A DNA stretch of 64,000 nt from Edaphochlamys debaryana (lineage: Eukaryota > Chlorophyta > Chlorophyceae > Chlamydomonadales), in contig JAEHOE010000073.1 of assembly GCA_016858145.1 (NCBI GenBank), forward strand, positions 496,001 to 560,000. Direction: 5' to 3'. Positions 12,745 to 24,900 of the stretch are shown piece by piece. Positions within the stretch are counted from its first letter, which is position 1; each line of letters starts with the position of its first letter. A model generated the notes under the pieces. It ran no database searches and was not told the DNA's origin. It was given only the letters and a program-made list of their open reading frames with translations. Both the position numbers and the translations under genes were made by a program.

Positions 12745-14084
12745 ATCAGCTGCTCCAGCACCGGCGGCTCGCTTGCCGCCGCCGCCAACACGGCCCGCCG
12801 CCGCACGCTGCTGCACGCTCCCCACCGCACCAACCTCCCTCGGCCTCACCACACACCTTCGCCGCACCACCCCCACTACTACAGCCATTCGCATGTGCAT
12901 GTGCGCGTGCACGGGCAGCCGGAGCTCGTCCGCACGGAGCACGGCAGTGCGCGGACACCGCATGGCCAGGACGCACAGCAGGCGCAGCACGACGCGCAGC
13001 ACGAAGGCCGTGCGTTGCTCGCCTCCGACGTGTGCGCCGGCACGGGCAGCCTGAATCTGATGGTTATGCTCAGTGTGCCCGTCGAGAACCCGGACGGTCC
13101 AGCCTTCGTCAAGGTACGAAGTGCGAAGCGAGAAGGAGTCTACTGTTTGTACTGTGTCTAGGCCGTCGCATCTTCACCTGAGCGTCCACACCGGTACTCC
13201 CCGGGCCCCTCGCTCCCCAGGCCCGGCTCCTGGCCACGATGGACGAGTGGACGCAGGAGTCGGTGGACGGCACCGGGCGGCCGGGGGGGCTGCAGCTGTG
13301 CGGACCCACCAGCGAGGACGTGATTGTGTGGACAAACGTAAGCTCCCGGCCGGGGTTGCATGCTAGGCGCCGGAGAAGGACGCGAACCAGCACGTGGGCA
13401 TGGGAGGGGACCGGTACTGAAGGGCCAGATTACGTGTCGGTACGGCACCCATCGCCTAGGGCCTAGCTACCCTGTCCCCTCTGTCCCCGCACCCCACAGG
13501 TCCGCGTGATGACGGAGGTGCCCCTCAGCAGCACGGGGGCCGACAACCTGGCCTCCGTGTGCGGGGCGCAGTCCCTGGAGCCAACCACAGCCCTGGGCGG
13601 CGACGGCTCGCAGGTGGCATGCAGGGTCACCACCGCCTCTACCGGGGACGGGGGAGCCAAGGTGAGGCGCTCGGACGAAACCGAAAGCCTTGGGGACAAG
13701 TCGTGCAGGCCACGGTACACACTTGCTACATGGCTTGAGGTGCATGAACGCCGAATGGGTTCGTGCCGAACTAGTCGATACGCCAGATACGCTGACCCCT
13801 TCACTCATGAGCCAGATAAGTACAACAAACAGACTTATATCAGAGAATGCTATCCCACTGCCCACCCCGGCCGACTGTCGCAAATCGCAAGCGAAGCAAC
13901 ATGCAGGCCTCGTTCACCTAGCTCGATGGAGGCTTCGTTATGTATGTATGTATGGCCGCATATATAGCAGAACCACGCCGCTTCGTGGTGCTACCGAAAG
14001 TGGACATGCTCAAAAGCTTGCCAAAATCAGGCCCCCTTCCGGCCTTCACGTTTGACGCGCTTCCTCGTCCCTCCCTCCCCGCAG

Positions 14085-14282
14085 CCCAACAGCGGCGGTG
14101 GCTCCTCCCCGCCGCCCGCCGTGTCCTCGGCCTCCTCCACCTCCTACCTGCCGCTCATCATCGCAGCGGCCGTGGTGGGCGCTGTGGTGGGCGCCGTGTG
14201 CCTGGCGGTGCTGTTCTTCGTGGCAGGGAGGTCGCGGCGGAGGCGACGGCAGGCGGCGGCGGCGGCGGAGGAGGAGCACCAG
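14085..14282 (+). other. Transmembrane-helix exon (exon 12) of glycoprotein copy 1
   Basis: Encodes a Gly/Ser/Pro stalk, then a hydrophobic helix of about 25 residues beginning [17 protein letters not shown], then the stop-transfer GRSRRRRRQ and Ala/Glu residues. The small-residue AxxxG/GxxxA spacing is typical of self-associating helices. It is the counterpart of 27802-27984 in copy 2 and is preserved although the gene is broken elsewhere. Confidence 0.85.
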
Positions 14283-16926
14283 GTGGGGTGGTGTCGTGTT
14301 TCGGGACGCCGGCGTACGTGGTTTGCCTGGGAACGATGATCAGGAAACGCTCATGGCAGCCGAGCTCGAACGCCCAACACGTTGAGCCCTTACCAACACG
14401 CCCTCTGCTGCCTCTGTTGCCGTACTTCGGTTCTCCGCAGGTCGAGGACCGCAAGGCCTCCGTGCCCAACCCGAGCGGGCCGCCCGGCGGGCCCCTGGGC
14501 AGCCGTCCCGGCACCGGCGATGGCGGCAACCAGCTGATGCCTCGGCCCTCCGGCGGCAGCTGCCCAGGCGCCGTGGAGATCGCTGCGGCAAACCGAGTTC
14601 CGCTCCACGCGATTGCCCGCCACAGCGTCACCTCACAGGGCGAACGGCAGCGAGAGCCGGCTGGCACGCTGAGTATCGTGCTGCCCTCAGACCCCAGGCG
14701 GGAAAGCGTGGACCTGAGGTGGCCCACCCTGCGTCGCAGCGCTCTCACACCCGGACGCGAGGCACAGCTTAAGCGGGCAGTCGCCAGCGCGCTGCCGTCT
14801 GCGCCAAAGGACGTCACCGGGGCTGAGGGACCTGACCGTCCTATGCTTCTGTCTCCCGTGGGTGCTGCCACCGGGACCGGAGCCCCCGGCGCAGCGCCGT
14901 CGCCAGTCCGCATCAGGCCAACTCGTAAACCGTCCGCAAGTCCGGACAGCCAGTCCGGCCAAACGTCTTGGGCCACCGCCGTCTCGCGGGAGCGCCTTAG
15001 CGTGAGCCCCAAGGCTCAAGTGTCCAGCATCTCCGGAAACGCCGACTCCAGCCCTGCTAGCCGTCGCTACAGCTTCTTCAATCCCACCTTCGACACAGAG
15101 GCGGGCGTGGCAGAGCCGATTGGCGCCGCTGGATCGGCAGGCGGCACGGGGGCGGCTGGAGCAGCTGCGGTTGGCGGCGGCGGCGGGCCCAGCCCAGGTG
15201 CGGCCAACGCGGACAGCGCAATTAGGGCTAGCAGCACGGGCGTAGCCAGCCGGAGCGTCACGACGCAGCCGGCCCGATCGGGGCCCAGCATGAGCCAGAT
15301 GAGCCTGGAGGGGTCCCCACGGGCGGCTAGCATGCGCTCTGGTCTGTCAGCGGTCTCCCTGCGGAACGTCATGCTGGGTATGGTTGGGCGCGGTGACTCC
15401 CAGACGAAGTCGGGGCCGCCGCCAGCGGTGACCAGCGGAGCCGACCGCCCCAGCGCGGTTCCGGCGGTGACGGGTCTGGGTGACGGCGGGCGTGACGCCC
15501 CTACGTCCCTGCCGTCGCCTGCCATGGTGCTGCCCGTGCCGCCTCGGCTGGGCTCGCCCCTGCGGCACGCGAGCCACCCGGGCCCCCACGGAGCCGCCCA
15601 GCTGCCCTCGCCCCTGGGGCCCAAGTCCGCGGCGCCCTCGTCGCAGCCTTCCCACCTCAAGCCCCACGCCGCCTTGACGCTCGTCGTCCCCGGCCCCGCG
15701 GCCGGCAGCCGGCCGGGGTCGTCGAGGGTCAAGTTTGCGGACTCTCGGTCGCCCGCGCCCGCTTCTCCAGTGGGGTCCTGGTCCGGCTCGGCCCTCGCGG
15801 GTGCAGGCGCAGGCGCAAGTGCAGGCGTTACGGTGGTGGAGGGATCCAGGGCGGTTGGCTCGGAGCTGCCGCCACGGCGGCCGCGGCTGCGCAAGTTCGT
15901 CACCATGTCCCCCTCCGCACAGCGGGCCTCGCTGGACAGCGCGCCGGGCCCAGGCAGACCCGGCGCCGCCACCTCGGCCGGCCTGGTAGCAGCAGGGGCC
16001 GCCGCGTCAGACGTCGAGGACTTCAGGCCCGTCCCGCGCCACAAGTCTGCCACCGTCCTGTCCGGTTCGCCCAGCATTCGCCGCTGGCGGGCCGCCCCCA
16101 CCGAGCCTGGCTCAGACGGTGAGCAGTCTGTCCCGCAGCCGAGCAATGGGCAGACGGCCGTGGGCGCGCGCCCAAGCAGAGTGCAGCGGAAAGCCGCCAG
16201 CGCTTGGGCCTCCTTCAAGTCCATAAACACCCCTGGTGTGCGCACTGGGCCGGACCTGGAGGACGATCTCAACATGTCTTTGCCGGGCAGCTCGGCCCCG
16301 AGCATGACGGCCGCTGCCGGCCCGGCAGGGGGACGCAGCGCGTCACCGCTGCCCGGCGGCTGGGCGTTTAGCCCTGCGGCGAAGGCCCCCGGCGCGCCGA
16401 GCTCGGGACCAGACGAGGCGGGGTCCAGGGCTGATACTGGTGCAGGGTCGCCTCGGGCGGGTCCCAGCCTCGCAGGCTCCTCGACCCCGCGGCCCAAGCG
16501 CCAAGGTTCCGTCGGGGCTCGGACAGGGCCCTGGACTGAGGGGTGAGAGGAGAGCCCACCATAAGGGCAAAGCTATGTCGCGTAACATAATGTGGCTGCT
16601 GGCCTGAGTGGTAGTGCCGTGGGATGGCAACTTGCAGCCGCTTTCAACTATGGACGCGGCCATGATACCTACCGCCGGTATTACTGATGGTGATTATGGA
16701 TTGATGCGGGGTCGCCTTGCGCGACCCTTTGCTGCACTGTCTACATTGCCTCGTGAACTTGGCGTGAGTGTTCTTATGCTCTTATGTCTTTTTTATGCTC
16801 CTACCTGCAAGCGCTGTGACAGAGTGCTGTGTGCGGACATCCGCTGAGAAGTGGCGCCGCGGAGTTCATTGCGTCCTATTTCGCCTTGTCGGCTTGACTG
16901 CGTTGCATGCATTGTGGAATCCCGAC

Positions 16927-16992
16927 GGGACTGATGGAGACGGGACTGATGGAGACGGGACTGATGGAGACGGGACTGATGGAGACGGGACT
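16927..16992 (+). repeat. 15-bp minisatellite, about 4.4 units
   Basis: Tandem copies of GGGACTGATGGAGAC in the downstream flank of glycoprotein copy 1. They are perfect over four units and are not seen in the corresponding flank of copy 2. Confidence 0.9.
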
Positions 16993-17684
16993 GTGGAACG
17001 GATTCCTACTTGGGGGGCATTGCCGGCAAGGCGCCGCCAGGGCACAGCCTACATGCTGCCCAGGTCTTGAGGCGGAAACTCAATATGCATCTGCCATTTA
17101 TCCCTTGCATTGGAAGTCCGGTGGGGAGCTGGCCTCCGCTCAACCCCTGCCTTTTCCTGCGGCCTCCGCACTCTTGATGTATGTGCGTGTGTACTGGTGA
17201 CTGTGGGGCGGACAATGGACTAGGGAGGGGTAACGGTCCGCTACCTGGTTCGTATCCGTTCTGAGACTCTTTGTACTATGTGTTACTTGCTTGTTACTGC
17301 TAGCTGCTACTGCTGCACCAGGGGCACTGCACTTGTGCAGGCTCTTGCTACTGGGCGTTAGCGCAGGATGACCAAGAAAGATAGCGGACAGCTGGATGCA
17401 GGTTGCTGTCATGACAGCTTACCGTGTGAGCTTGCTGGCTTGTGACGCTAGTGACATGTATGTATGTTTAGAGTGCTGTGAGGGACAGGGCCCGCCCTAC
17501 CCGCAGGCAGCGCGGGAGTGTGCGGGGCTACCGGTAGTGCGCAAGGCCTTCGGTTTCGCTGATACGGTGACGAGAGACTCTCGTCAGTGCTCTGCGTATG
17601 ATGGCAAATGGCGGTTTGGCTCGCTCGGCTGTTCACGGGCTTGCCCTTCCCAAGCTAATGGCGGTGGAAGCTTGCCTTATCGGC

Positions 17685-18005
17685 GTTGGCGGGGCTCCAA
17701 CTGGGTTGGGCTGATGTGGGTCGGGCCCCGGAGGCGCCTGGAGGGGGGCAGCGACGGTTACAGCCTGGGACCTTACAGCTGCCATCGCACCATCAATCCC
17801 GCACAGCCTCACCGCATCTTGCCGCCTCCATAGGCTTGGTTCCCTGACGGGCCTGAGGCCCCCAAGTCAGTGGCGGCGGGAGGCAGCGGCAGCGAGGGGG
17901 GCAGCGGCCAGCCGGTGGGGCCGGCGGAGATGGCGGGAGGCTGTGGTGATGCAGCCGCCGCAGCAGAAGTGCGTGCGAGACAGGGGCAGCGGAGCGGTAT
18001 AGCCC
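17685..18005 (+). pseudogene. Relic of the WD40-like gene's last exon
   Basis: Two blocks match the coding sequence near 2150-2335 in the same order and strand. Block one at about 17690-17755 contains GATGTGGGTCGGGC(C/A)CCGG and the preceding GGGGCTCCA(A/T)CTGGGT. Block two at about 17868-18003 contains GGGGCCGGCGGAGA(T/C)GGCG, GATGCAGCCGCCGC and GGGGCAGCGGAGCG. About 110 bp of unrelated sequence separates them, and no continuous reading frame survives. It sits upstream of glycoprotein copy 2 just as the intact exon sits upstream of copy 1, as expected if the duplicated unit began inside the WD40 gene. Confidence 0.65.
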
Positions 18006-18544
18006 AGCCGGACGCATGCTGCTGCTGCCCCGCTCAAGGAGCCGCCCTGCCGCTCAGGGGCCACATGTGCGCAAGCGCCGCCAACCCTGCACGTCAAAGT
18101 GACTATATCTACCCCTAAGCGCCAGCTCATCGACTCACACCCGCTGTTGGGAAACCGGGCCTGGCGCTCAGCCTGGAAGGGTGAGAAGTCCGTCAGGAGG
18201 AGGGTGCGTGCTCGGACATCGGTCGACATCTTTGCTCGGACGCCGGTCGGGGGCTCGGGGCCCTTGACCGCCCAGCTTCCCCTGTCTAACCAGAATCAAA
18301 GCATGATGACCTCTGTGGTTGCCCAATCAAACGGGCGTGCCATGGAGTTGTAACGGCACGCTTGGCGCCACGCGGCCGAACCGGCGGTCTCTTTACCTCT
18401 CTATACATACCTGTATCGTGTGACTAGAGATTGAGGTCATCGCAGTGCCGAAAGGATGCGCGTGCGCAAAGTCGAGTCGCATGGGCATGCGCGTCTCGCG
18501 ACTCTCCCTCTCCCGCTCGGCCGTTTTCGATATCACAATGCAAT

Positions 18545-18925
18545 AGACCTACATACGCCACCTGACCGCACTTGAGACACTTGCCCCCTAAGACAAACTT
18601 TGACCGTTCACGATTCCTTCCCAACCTGTTGTGGCCGAGCCTAACTAGCTCGGGCAGTGTCTCGCCACCTCCTGGCACCGACGACGTGCAGCTGGCTAGC
18701 TGAGCTTTGAAGCTACCCAGCAACCGGGTTCTCGAACCGCGCACCGCGACCTGGTTTTTCTCAACCGAGCAACCTCAGGTCTTGCAAGGGGCAACTTAAA
18801 CTCCTCTGGACTTTGAGAGGGCTCGAGTTCGCGCGATAGAACCGTGGAGCGGAGAACCATGCTCGACCCTGGGCAAGCGGGCCCCGCAAGTCGGACAACG
18901 GAGGACCAGGCCATCAACTGATCAG
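18545..18925 (+). promoter_or_regulatory. Upstream flank of glycoprotein copy 2, partly conserved with copy 1
   Basis: Blocks around 18563-18660 and 18745-18800 align with 3578-3670 and 3760-3815 in front of copy 1, including GACCG(C/T)ACTTGAGAC and CCTGGTTTT(C/T)TCTCAAC. The position immediately upstream of the start codon and the conservation against diverged surroundings suggest promoter or 5' UTR. No canonical TATA box was assigned. Confidence 0.4.
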
Positions 18926-21900
18926 ATGGGAAGGCAAAGAGGTAGCTCGCCAGCTCCTCAGCCGGGAGTGAACTTACGGAATGCATCCCCGGCTGCGGGC
19001 CGGCGAGCCGCTGGCCTCGCGGCAAGGCTCACACCGCCGAACGCTGGGTGCCGACACGGGCGGCCCTCGGCGGGACCGTCACGGTTGTGGGCCCGCCTAC
19101 TTGTCGTGGCGCTAGCTGCGCTGGTCGTCCCACATGTCGCCCAGGCTCAGACGTGCAACTCCGCCCTCGCTGGTGCGCGGGACGGTGGCTAGAGCGCGCA
19201 ACCTGCCAAAGGGGACTGGGCGAACCTTGGGGCGAAGCTCGTCGTGTGGCAGGGGACACTGGGGCAGGGGCACCCAGCGCTCCCTGCCGCCGACACGCCC
19301 CACCCTGCCAAGCCCCGCGGGCCGCAGCCCCGGCCTTCCCTGCGCCGCTCCGCTCACCGCCTCCTCTCCCTTACACCCTGCACACAGAGTGCTCTGTGGA
19401 GACTACTGTCTACGGGGCGTCCACCGTCACGACACCCTCCACAGCGGTTGCGAATACCGCTGGTGGACTCAATGGGGCGCCTATTCTGCCCTTGGGCTCG
19501 AACTGCCTGACTGCGGAACCGTCCACTGCGGCCCAGCAAGCGAGCATGTGGTACACGGTGAGTTTCAAACGATGGCATGGCATAACCACAGACAGACGCG
19601 ACGTGGACTACCAGGAGTATTGTGTGCACGGGTGCATGGGTACCCGGGGCGCGGCTGCCCGCCATAGCTCGATTGCACATCAAGGGTGGCTTTGCGAGCC
19701 GACTTCGAGTCGAAAGAGCGGGATGAGAGTGTGGGGGGCTTGGGGAGGACGCAGGCGAGGCCCCTGGAGGCAGCGGGTGCACGCTCCCTCCAGGAGCTGC
19801 AGGCGCTGGCAGGGGCCATCATGCGGTGACACACATGTCCTTCCGGGTGTATGGTATGGCGAGGCCGAACGCCGTGGCATACGCTTCCTCCTCCTCCCTT
19901 GTTCCTTCGTGACAGGGCAACAACGGGCAGACGAGCTGCAACATCACAGTTTACTTCACGATCCCTCTGTACGTCAAGCAGGTGCGATGAATGGGGTCCC
20001 TGCACACGAACGCAAGCTTGACTTGTCGGCGACAATGTGGGTTGCCCACAGGCCTTCCCGGCGTGGCAGGCTTCTGGCGGGCATAGAGCCCTTGGCAGGA
20101 GCCCTTGGCCGTGGATGCGTTGCACGGTGCCGCACGCACGTGCCAAACGCTGACGGCTGGACCTCACGCGCCCTTTTGGTAACCCCGCAGGTCGGCATCT
20201 ACATTGTATACAAGGGCTTCGGCAGGTCTAACATCGCAGGTGAAGATTGCCTGCACCTCATGAGCCCCTCTGATCCGGGAGCTCGCGTCTCGTGCAGAGC
20301 TTGCCATGCCAGAAGATGCGGCGTCGGGCCCCAGGTTGAGGGCCCGGCCGGTGGTAGCTCTCTGGGCCTTGAACCCCCTACGCTCCCGCAGTCCCTAGTC
20401 CCTAACCGCCCTTTCTGTCCTTCCTACAGCAAACCTGACACTCATCACCAGCTCCAACACGTCAATCACCACCGCATGCGCAAGCGACCCCGCCACGGCG
20501 TGCACGGGCACCGGCACCGGCAACCCAGCCTTCTGGTGCGTGCTTCGGTTGGCTTGCCTGCGACAAGCTGACCGATGCGCAGCGGTGACAGACCACATGA
20601 GCTATACCCGTTATGCAACACGCGCATGCGCCCATCATGTGCGCCCGGAGAGAGCCATGCCCACGTGCTTCGCATCGCCCCACTCGACCCCGTCGATTTC
20701 CCATTCTGCCCCCTCCCTTGTTGTCTGCTTCAGGCATACCTGCAACTTCACCACGCTCAACCTCATCAGCGGCATGAAGTTCGGCGTCCAGGTGCGTGCT
20801 GTGGGGCTGGGAAGTGCCAACGCCCCAACGAAAGCGCCGACGCCGCACGTGGGCTGTAGAGGATTGGCCGGACACACCTCGGGAGGGAAGCCTGCCGACC
20901 CCACTGACCCGGCGCCCTTCCGTTGTTTTCTACTGCGTCCCGGCTTGTGCTGCAGGACAACGGCTACAAGGTGAGCCGACCCGCTTAAGAGCCGAAGAGG
21001 AATCTGCGGCTGGGCATTTGGTTGGGCATCCTCACAGGGCAGGATCAGCTGGGCGAAGCACGTACGGCTTACTAGGGCCCACAGGGAGCCGAAAGCTCGT
21101 TCGTTCGGTCTGTTTGTAAACATGCCCGACGACCCCCCCCCCCCCCCCCCGACGGTAGGTGTTCGACGCTGTACGGGCGGTTGGCTTTAGGGCATTCCTG
21201 CCGCCGCCTCCCATGTCGTCTCCCCCGCCTCCGCCGAGCCCTCCACCGCCCAGCCCTGATCCTCCCACCCCGCCATCGCCAAGCCCACCGTCGCCCTCAC
21301 CGCCGCCAAGCCCCTTCCCGCCGAGCCCCCCATCACCGTCACCACCACCAAGCCCAGTGCCCCCAAGCCGTCCACCGCCTTCTCCACCGCCAAGCCCTTT
21401 TCCACCGAGCCCGCCGCCGCCCTCACCGCCTCCCAACCCCAGGCCTCCTAGCCCGGCCCCACCCTCGCCGCCGCCGAGCCCGGAGCCACCAAGCCCGCCT
21501 CCACCCTCGCCTCCTCCGAGCCCAGAGCCGCCGAACCCCTTACCTCCCTCCCCACCTCCACCGAGCCCAGGACCGCCGAGCCCTCTGCCGCCCTCTCCGC
21601 CTCCAAGTCCAGCGCCACCAAGCCCGCCTCCACCCTCGCCGCCCCCGAGCCCCGCGCCGCCAAGCCCCTTGCCACCCTCGCCGCCCCCGAGCCCGGTGCC
21701 CCCGAGCCCACCACTGCCCTCGCCGCCTCCTAGCCCGGAGCCACCAAGACCGCCGCCTCCCTCGCCTCCTCCCAGCCCCGCCCCTCCCAGCCCCCTCCCA
21801 CCCTCACCTCCACCGCCCAGCCCGTTGCCCCCAAACCCGCCCCCGCCTTCCCCGCCTCCCAGCCCAGAGCCCCCAAGCCCGCCTCCGCCTTCCCCACCTC

Positions 21901-24900
21901 AGAGCCCCTTGCCGCCAAGCCCCCTGCCGCCATCTCCACCGCCAAGCCCCTTGCCGCCAAGCCCCCTGCCGCCATCTCCACCGCCAAGCCCTGAGCCGCC
22001 GAGCCCGCTGCCGCCCTCACCGCCTCCTAGCCCGGAGCCCCCAAGCCCAACCCCCCCGAGTCCCTCACCACCAAGCCCCTTCCCACCCTCACCGCCACCG
22101 AGCCCTGCACCGCCCAGCCCGCTGCCACCGAGTCCGGAGCCCCCTAGCCCTCCTCCTCCCTCTCCACCACCTAGCCCCTTCTCTCCGAGCCCTCCGCCAC
22201 CGTCTCCACCCCCAAGCCCGGTGCCCCCAAGCCCGCCACCCCCGAGCCCCGTACCGCCAAGCCCTTCACCACCCTCCCCACCACCTAGCCCAATCCCACC
22301 TAGCCCAATGCCACCGAGCCCAGAGCCCCCAAGCCCTCTACCCCCTTCGCCGCCACCCAGCCCACTCCCTCCAAGCCCTTCCCCACCTTCGCCTCCTCCC
22401 AGCCCGCAGCCTCCAAGCCCCCTGCCACCGAGCCCGGAGGCCCCAAGCCCCGTGCCGCCTTCCCCACCACCGAGCCCGGAGCCCCCAAGCCCTCTACCCC
22501 CTTCTCCGCCTCCCAGCCCACTCCCTCCAAGCCCTTCCCCACCTTCGCCTCCTCCCAGCCCGCAGCCTCCAAGCCCCCTGCCACCGAGCCCGGAGCCCCC
22601 AAGCCCCATGCCACCTTCCCCACCACCGAGCCCCCTACCGCCCAGCCCTTTGCCTCCAAGCCCGGAGCCTCCAAGCCCGCTGCCTCCCTCGCCGCCCCCG
22701 AGCCCGTTGCCGCCTAGCCCGCAGCCACCCAGCCCGTCTCCGCCCAGCCCCCTGCCGCCGTCGCCTCCCCCCAGCCCATTGCCTCCGAGCCCTCTACCAC
22801 CGAGCCCGGAGCCACCCAGTCCTCTTCCCCCTTCGCCTCCTCCAAGCCCCATGCCGCCAAGCCCGCTGCCACCCTCTCCGCCGCCCAGCCCTGTGCCGCC
22901 GAGCCCAGCTCCACCCAGCCCGTCACCCCCAAGCCCACTCCCGCCATCCCCTCCCCCGAGCCCGGAGCCCCCAAGCCCCTTGCCGCCGAGCCCAGTGCCT
23001 CCGAGCCCTCTACCTCCCAGCCCTGAGCCACCCAGTCCCCTTCCTCCGTCGCCTCCACCAAGCCCGCTGCCGCCAAGCCCAATGCCACCCTCCCCAGAGC
23101 CACCCAGCCCGGTGCCACCCTCCCCACCGCCCAGCCCGCTGCCGCCAAGCCCTTTGCCGCCAAGCCCGGCACCTCCTAGCCCGTCACCGCCGTCGCCCCC
23201 TCCTATCCCGATGCCCCCAAGCCCCTTGCCGCCGAGCCCGGAACCTCCAAGCCCTGTACCACCTTCCCCACCACCAAGCCCGCTGCCGCCGAGCCCTTTG
23301 CCACCCAGCCCGGAGCCTCCAAGCCCATTACCGCCCTCTCCGCCGCCAAGCCCTTTGCCGCCGAGCCCCCTCCCACCCAGCCCGCAGCCTCCCAGCCCGC
23401 TGCCACCGTCGCCTCCCCCGAGCCCGGAGCCCCCAAGCCCTCTGCCGCCAAGCCCCGAGCCTCCCAGCCCTTCACCACCTTCGCCCCCGCCTAGTCCAGA
23501 GCCTCCCAGCCCCTCACCACCTAGCCCGGAGCCTCCAAGCCCGCTGCCACCCTCCCCACCGCCCAGCCCATTGCCACCGAGCCCGCTGCCACCCAGCCCT
23601 GAACCCCCTAGCCCGCTGCCACCGTCGCCTCCCCCGAGCCCGGAGCCCCCAAGTCCGGTACCGCCGAGCCCGGAGCCCCCAAGCCCTACTCCCCCTTCAC
23701 CTCCTCCGAGCCCGCTACCGCCCAGCCCTTTGCCACCCTCTCCGGAGCCACCCAGCCCACTGCCACCCTCGCCGCCACCCAGCCCGCTGCCGCCGAGCCC
23801 TTTGCCCCCAAGTCCGGAGCCTCCTAGCCCGTTGCCTCCGTCCCCTCCTCCCAGCCCACTTCCCCCAAGCCCCTTGCCACCGAGCCCGGAGCCACCCAGT
23901 CCCCTTCCCCCGTCGGCTCCACCAAGCCCGCTGCCGCCAAGTCCCTTCCCCCCCTCTCCGCCCCCTAGCCCGGGGCCTCCAAGCCCCCTGCCGCCTAGCC
24001 CTGATCCGCCGAGCCCGCTGCCGCCCTCTCCGCCACCAAGCCCGGAGCCTCCTAGCCCCCTTCCACCGAGCCCCGAGCCTCCGAGCCCGGTCCCTCCGTC
24101 TCCAGCGCCTAGCCCGGTACCCCCCAGCCCTGGGCCGCCGAGCCCTCTTCCACCGAGCCCTGCTCCCCCAAGCCCTCTGCCGCCGAGCCCCGTTCCTCCC
24201 AGCCCTGAGCCACCCAGCCCAGGGCCGCCCTCACCCCCGCCAAGCCCCACACCGCCAAGCCCAGAGCCGCCGAGCCCGGCCCCTCCAAGCCCGGAGCCAC
24301 CCAGCCCGATCCCACCCTCCCCGCCGCCAAGCCCGGAGCCCCCAAGCCCCCAACCGCCGAGCCCGGAACCGCCCAGCCCAGTTCCGCCGTCGCCGGCCCC
24401 TAGCCCAGAGCCGCCAAGCCCGGTTCCCCCGAGTCCAGTACCCCCAAGTCCCGAGCCACCGAGCCCTGTTCCGCCAAGCCCTTCACCACCCAGCCCCGAG
24501 CCGCCAAGCCCCACACCTCCGTCGCCGCCGCCCAGCCCGCAACCGCCGAGCCCGGAGCCGCCAAGCCCGCAGCCTCCATCTTCCCCACCAAGCCCGTTAC
24601 CGCCCAGCCCGGTTCCCCCCAGCCCAGAGCCGCCGAGCCCTGCCCCGCCTTCGCCTCCTGGCAGCCCTCGCCCACCCAGCCCGGAGCCCCCCAGTCCGCT
24701 GCCGCCGAGCCCCGAGCCCCCGAGCCCGGTGCCACCTTCCCCGCCACCTTCTCCCGAACCTCCAAGCCCCAGTCCGCCAAGCCCAGAGCCGCCAAGCCCG
24801 GGGCCGCCCGCTCCTCCTTCCAGTCCTCAACCTCCCAACCCGGAGCCCCCAAGCCCCCTACCGCCCACACCAGAGCCGCCAAGCCCGGTCCCGCCTTCGC

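Larger units (their letters stand above)
4019..16546 (+). pseudogene. Transmembrane hydroxyproline-rich glycoprotein, copy 1 (frame-broken; pseudogene or assembly errors)
   Basis: Exon plan matches copy 2: 4019-4199, 4461-4633, 4978-5043, 5308-5356, 5588-5684, 5888-5945, 6179-6193, 6309-12461, 12639-13113, 13221-13337, 13500-13661, 14085-14282, 14441-16546. Domains: signal peptide ([20 protein letters not shown]), N-terminal domain with six Cys, PPSPX rod, membrane-proximal domain, TM helix (exon 12) and a 701-residue cytoplasmic tail. Breaks: the signal exon follows an in-frame TAG at 4016-4018 and has no ATG, only a GTG. The rod changes frame near 7450 (4 nt more than the sister block at 7080), at 10866-10870 (one extra C compared with copy 2) and near 11765 (4 nt more than copy 2). 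A 22-bp tandem duplication at 12701-12744 puts a TGA in frame. Without correction, translation stops at 7694. The tail exons remain open, so decay may be recent, or part of it may be consensus error in repeats. Confidence 0.7.
16547..18925. other. Intergenic region between the two glycoprotein copies
   Basis: Holds the former 3' flank of copy 1, a 15-bp minisatellite, a relic of the WD40 gene's last exon, and from about 18545 the upstream flank of copy 2. The blocks at 16600-16670 and about 17105-17150 (GGAAGTCCGG(T/A)GG) match the 3' flank of copy 2 at 30470-30545 and 30989-31028, so the duplication extends well past the stop codon. Copy 2 has TGTAA at 30545; the aligned place in copy 1 (16661-16675) reads GATACCTACC and lacks it. 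A TGTAA does occur at 18349-18353. No supported gene. Confidence 0.6.

Noticed and set aside
21899..24514. 871-codon open frame on the minus strand coding GLGGSGLGG repeats (similarly 6305-7684 and 9540-10598)
   Set aside because: It is the reverse complement of the PPSPX rod. CCN-rich DNA has few stops in any frame, and there are no splice sites, start context or flanking domains.
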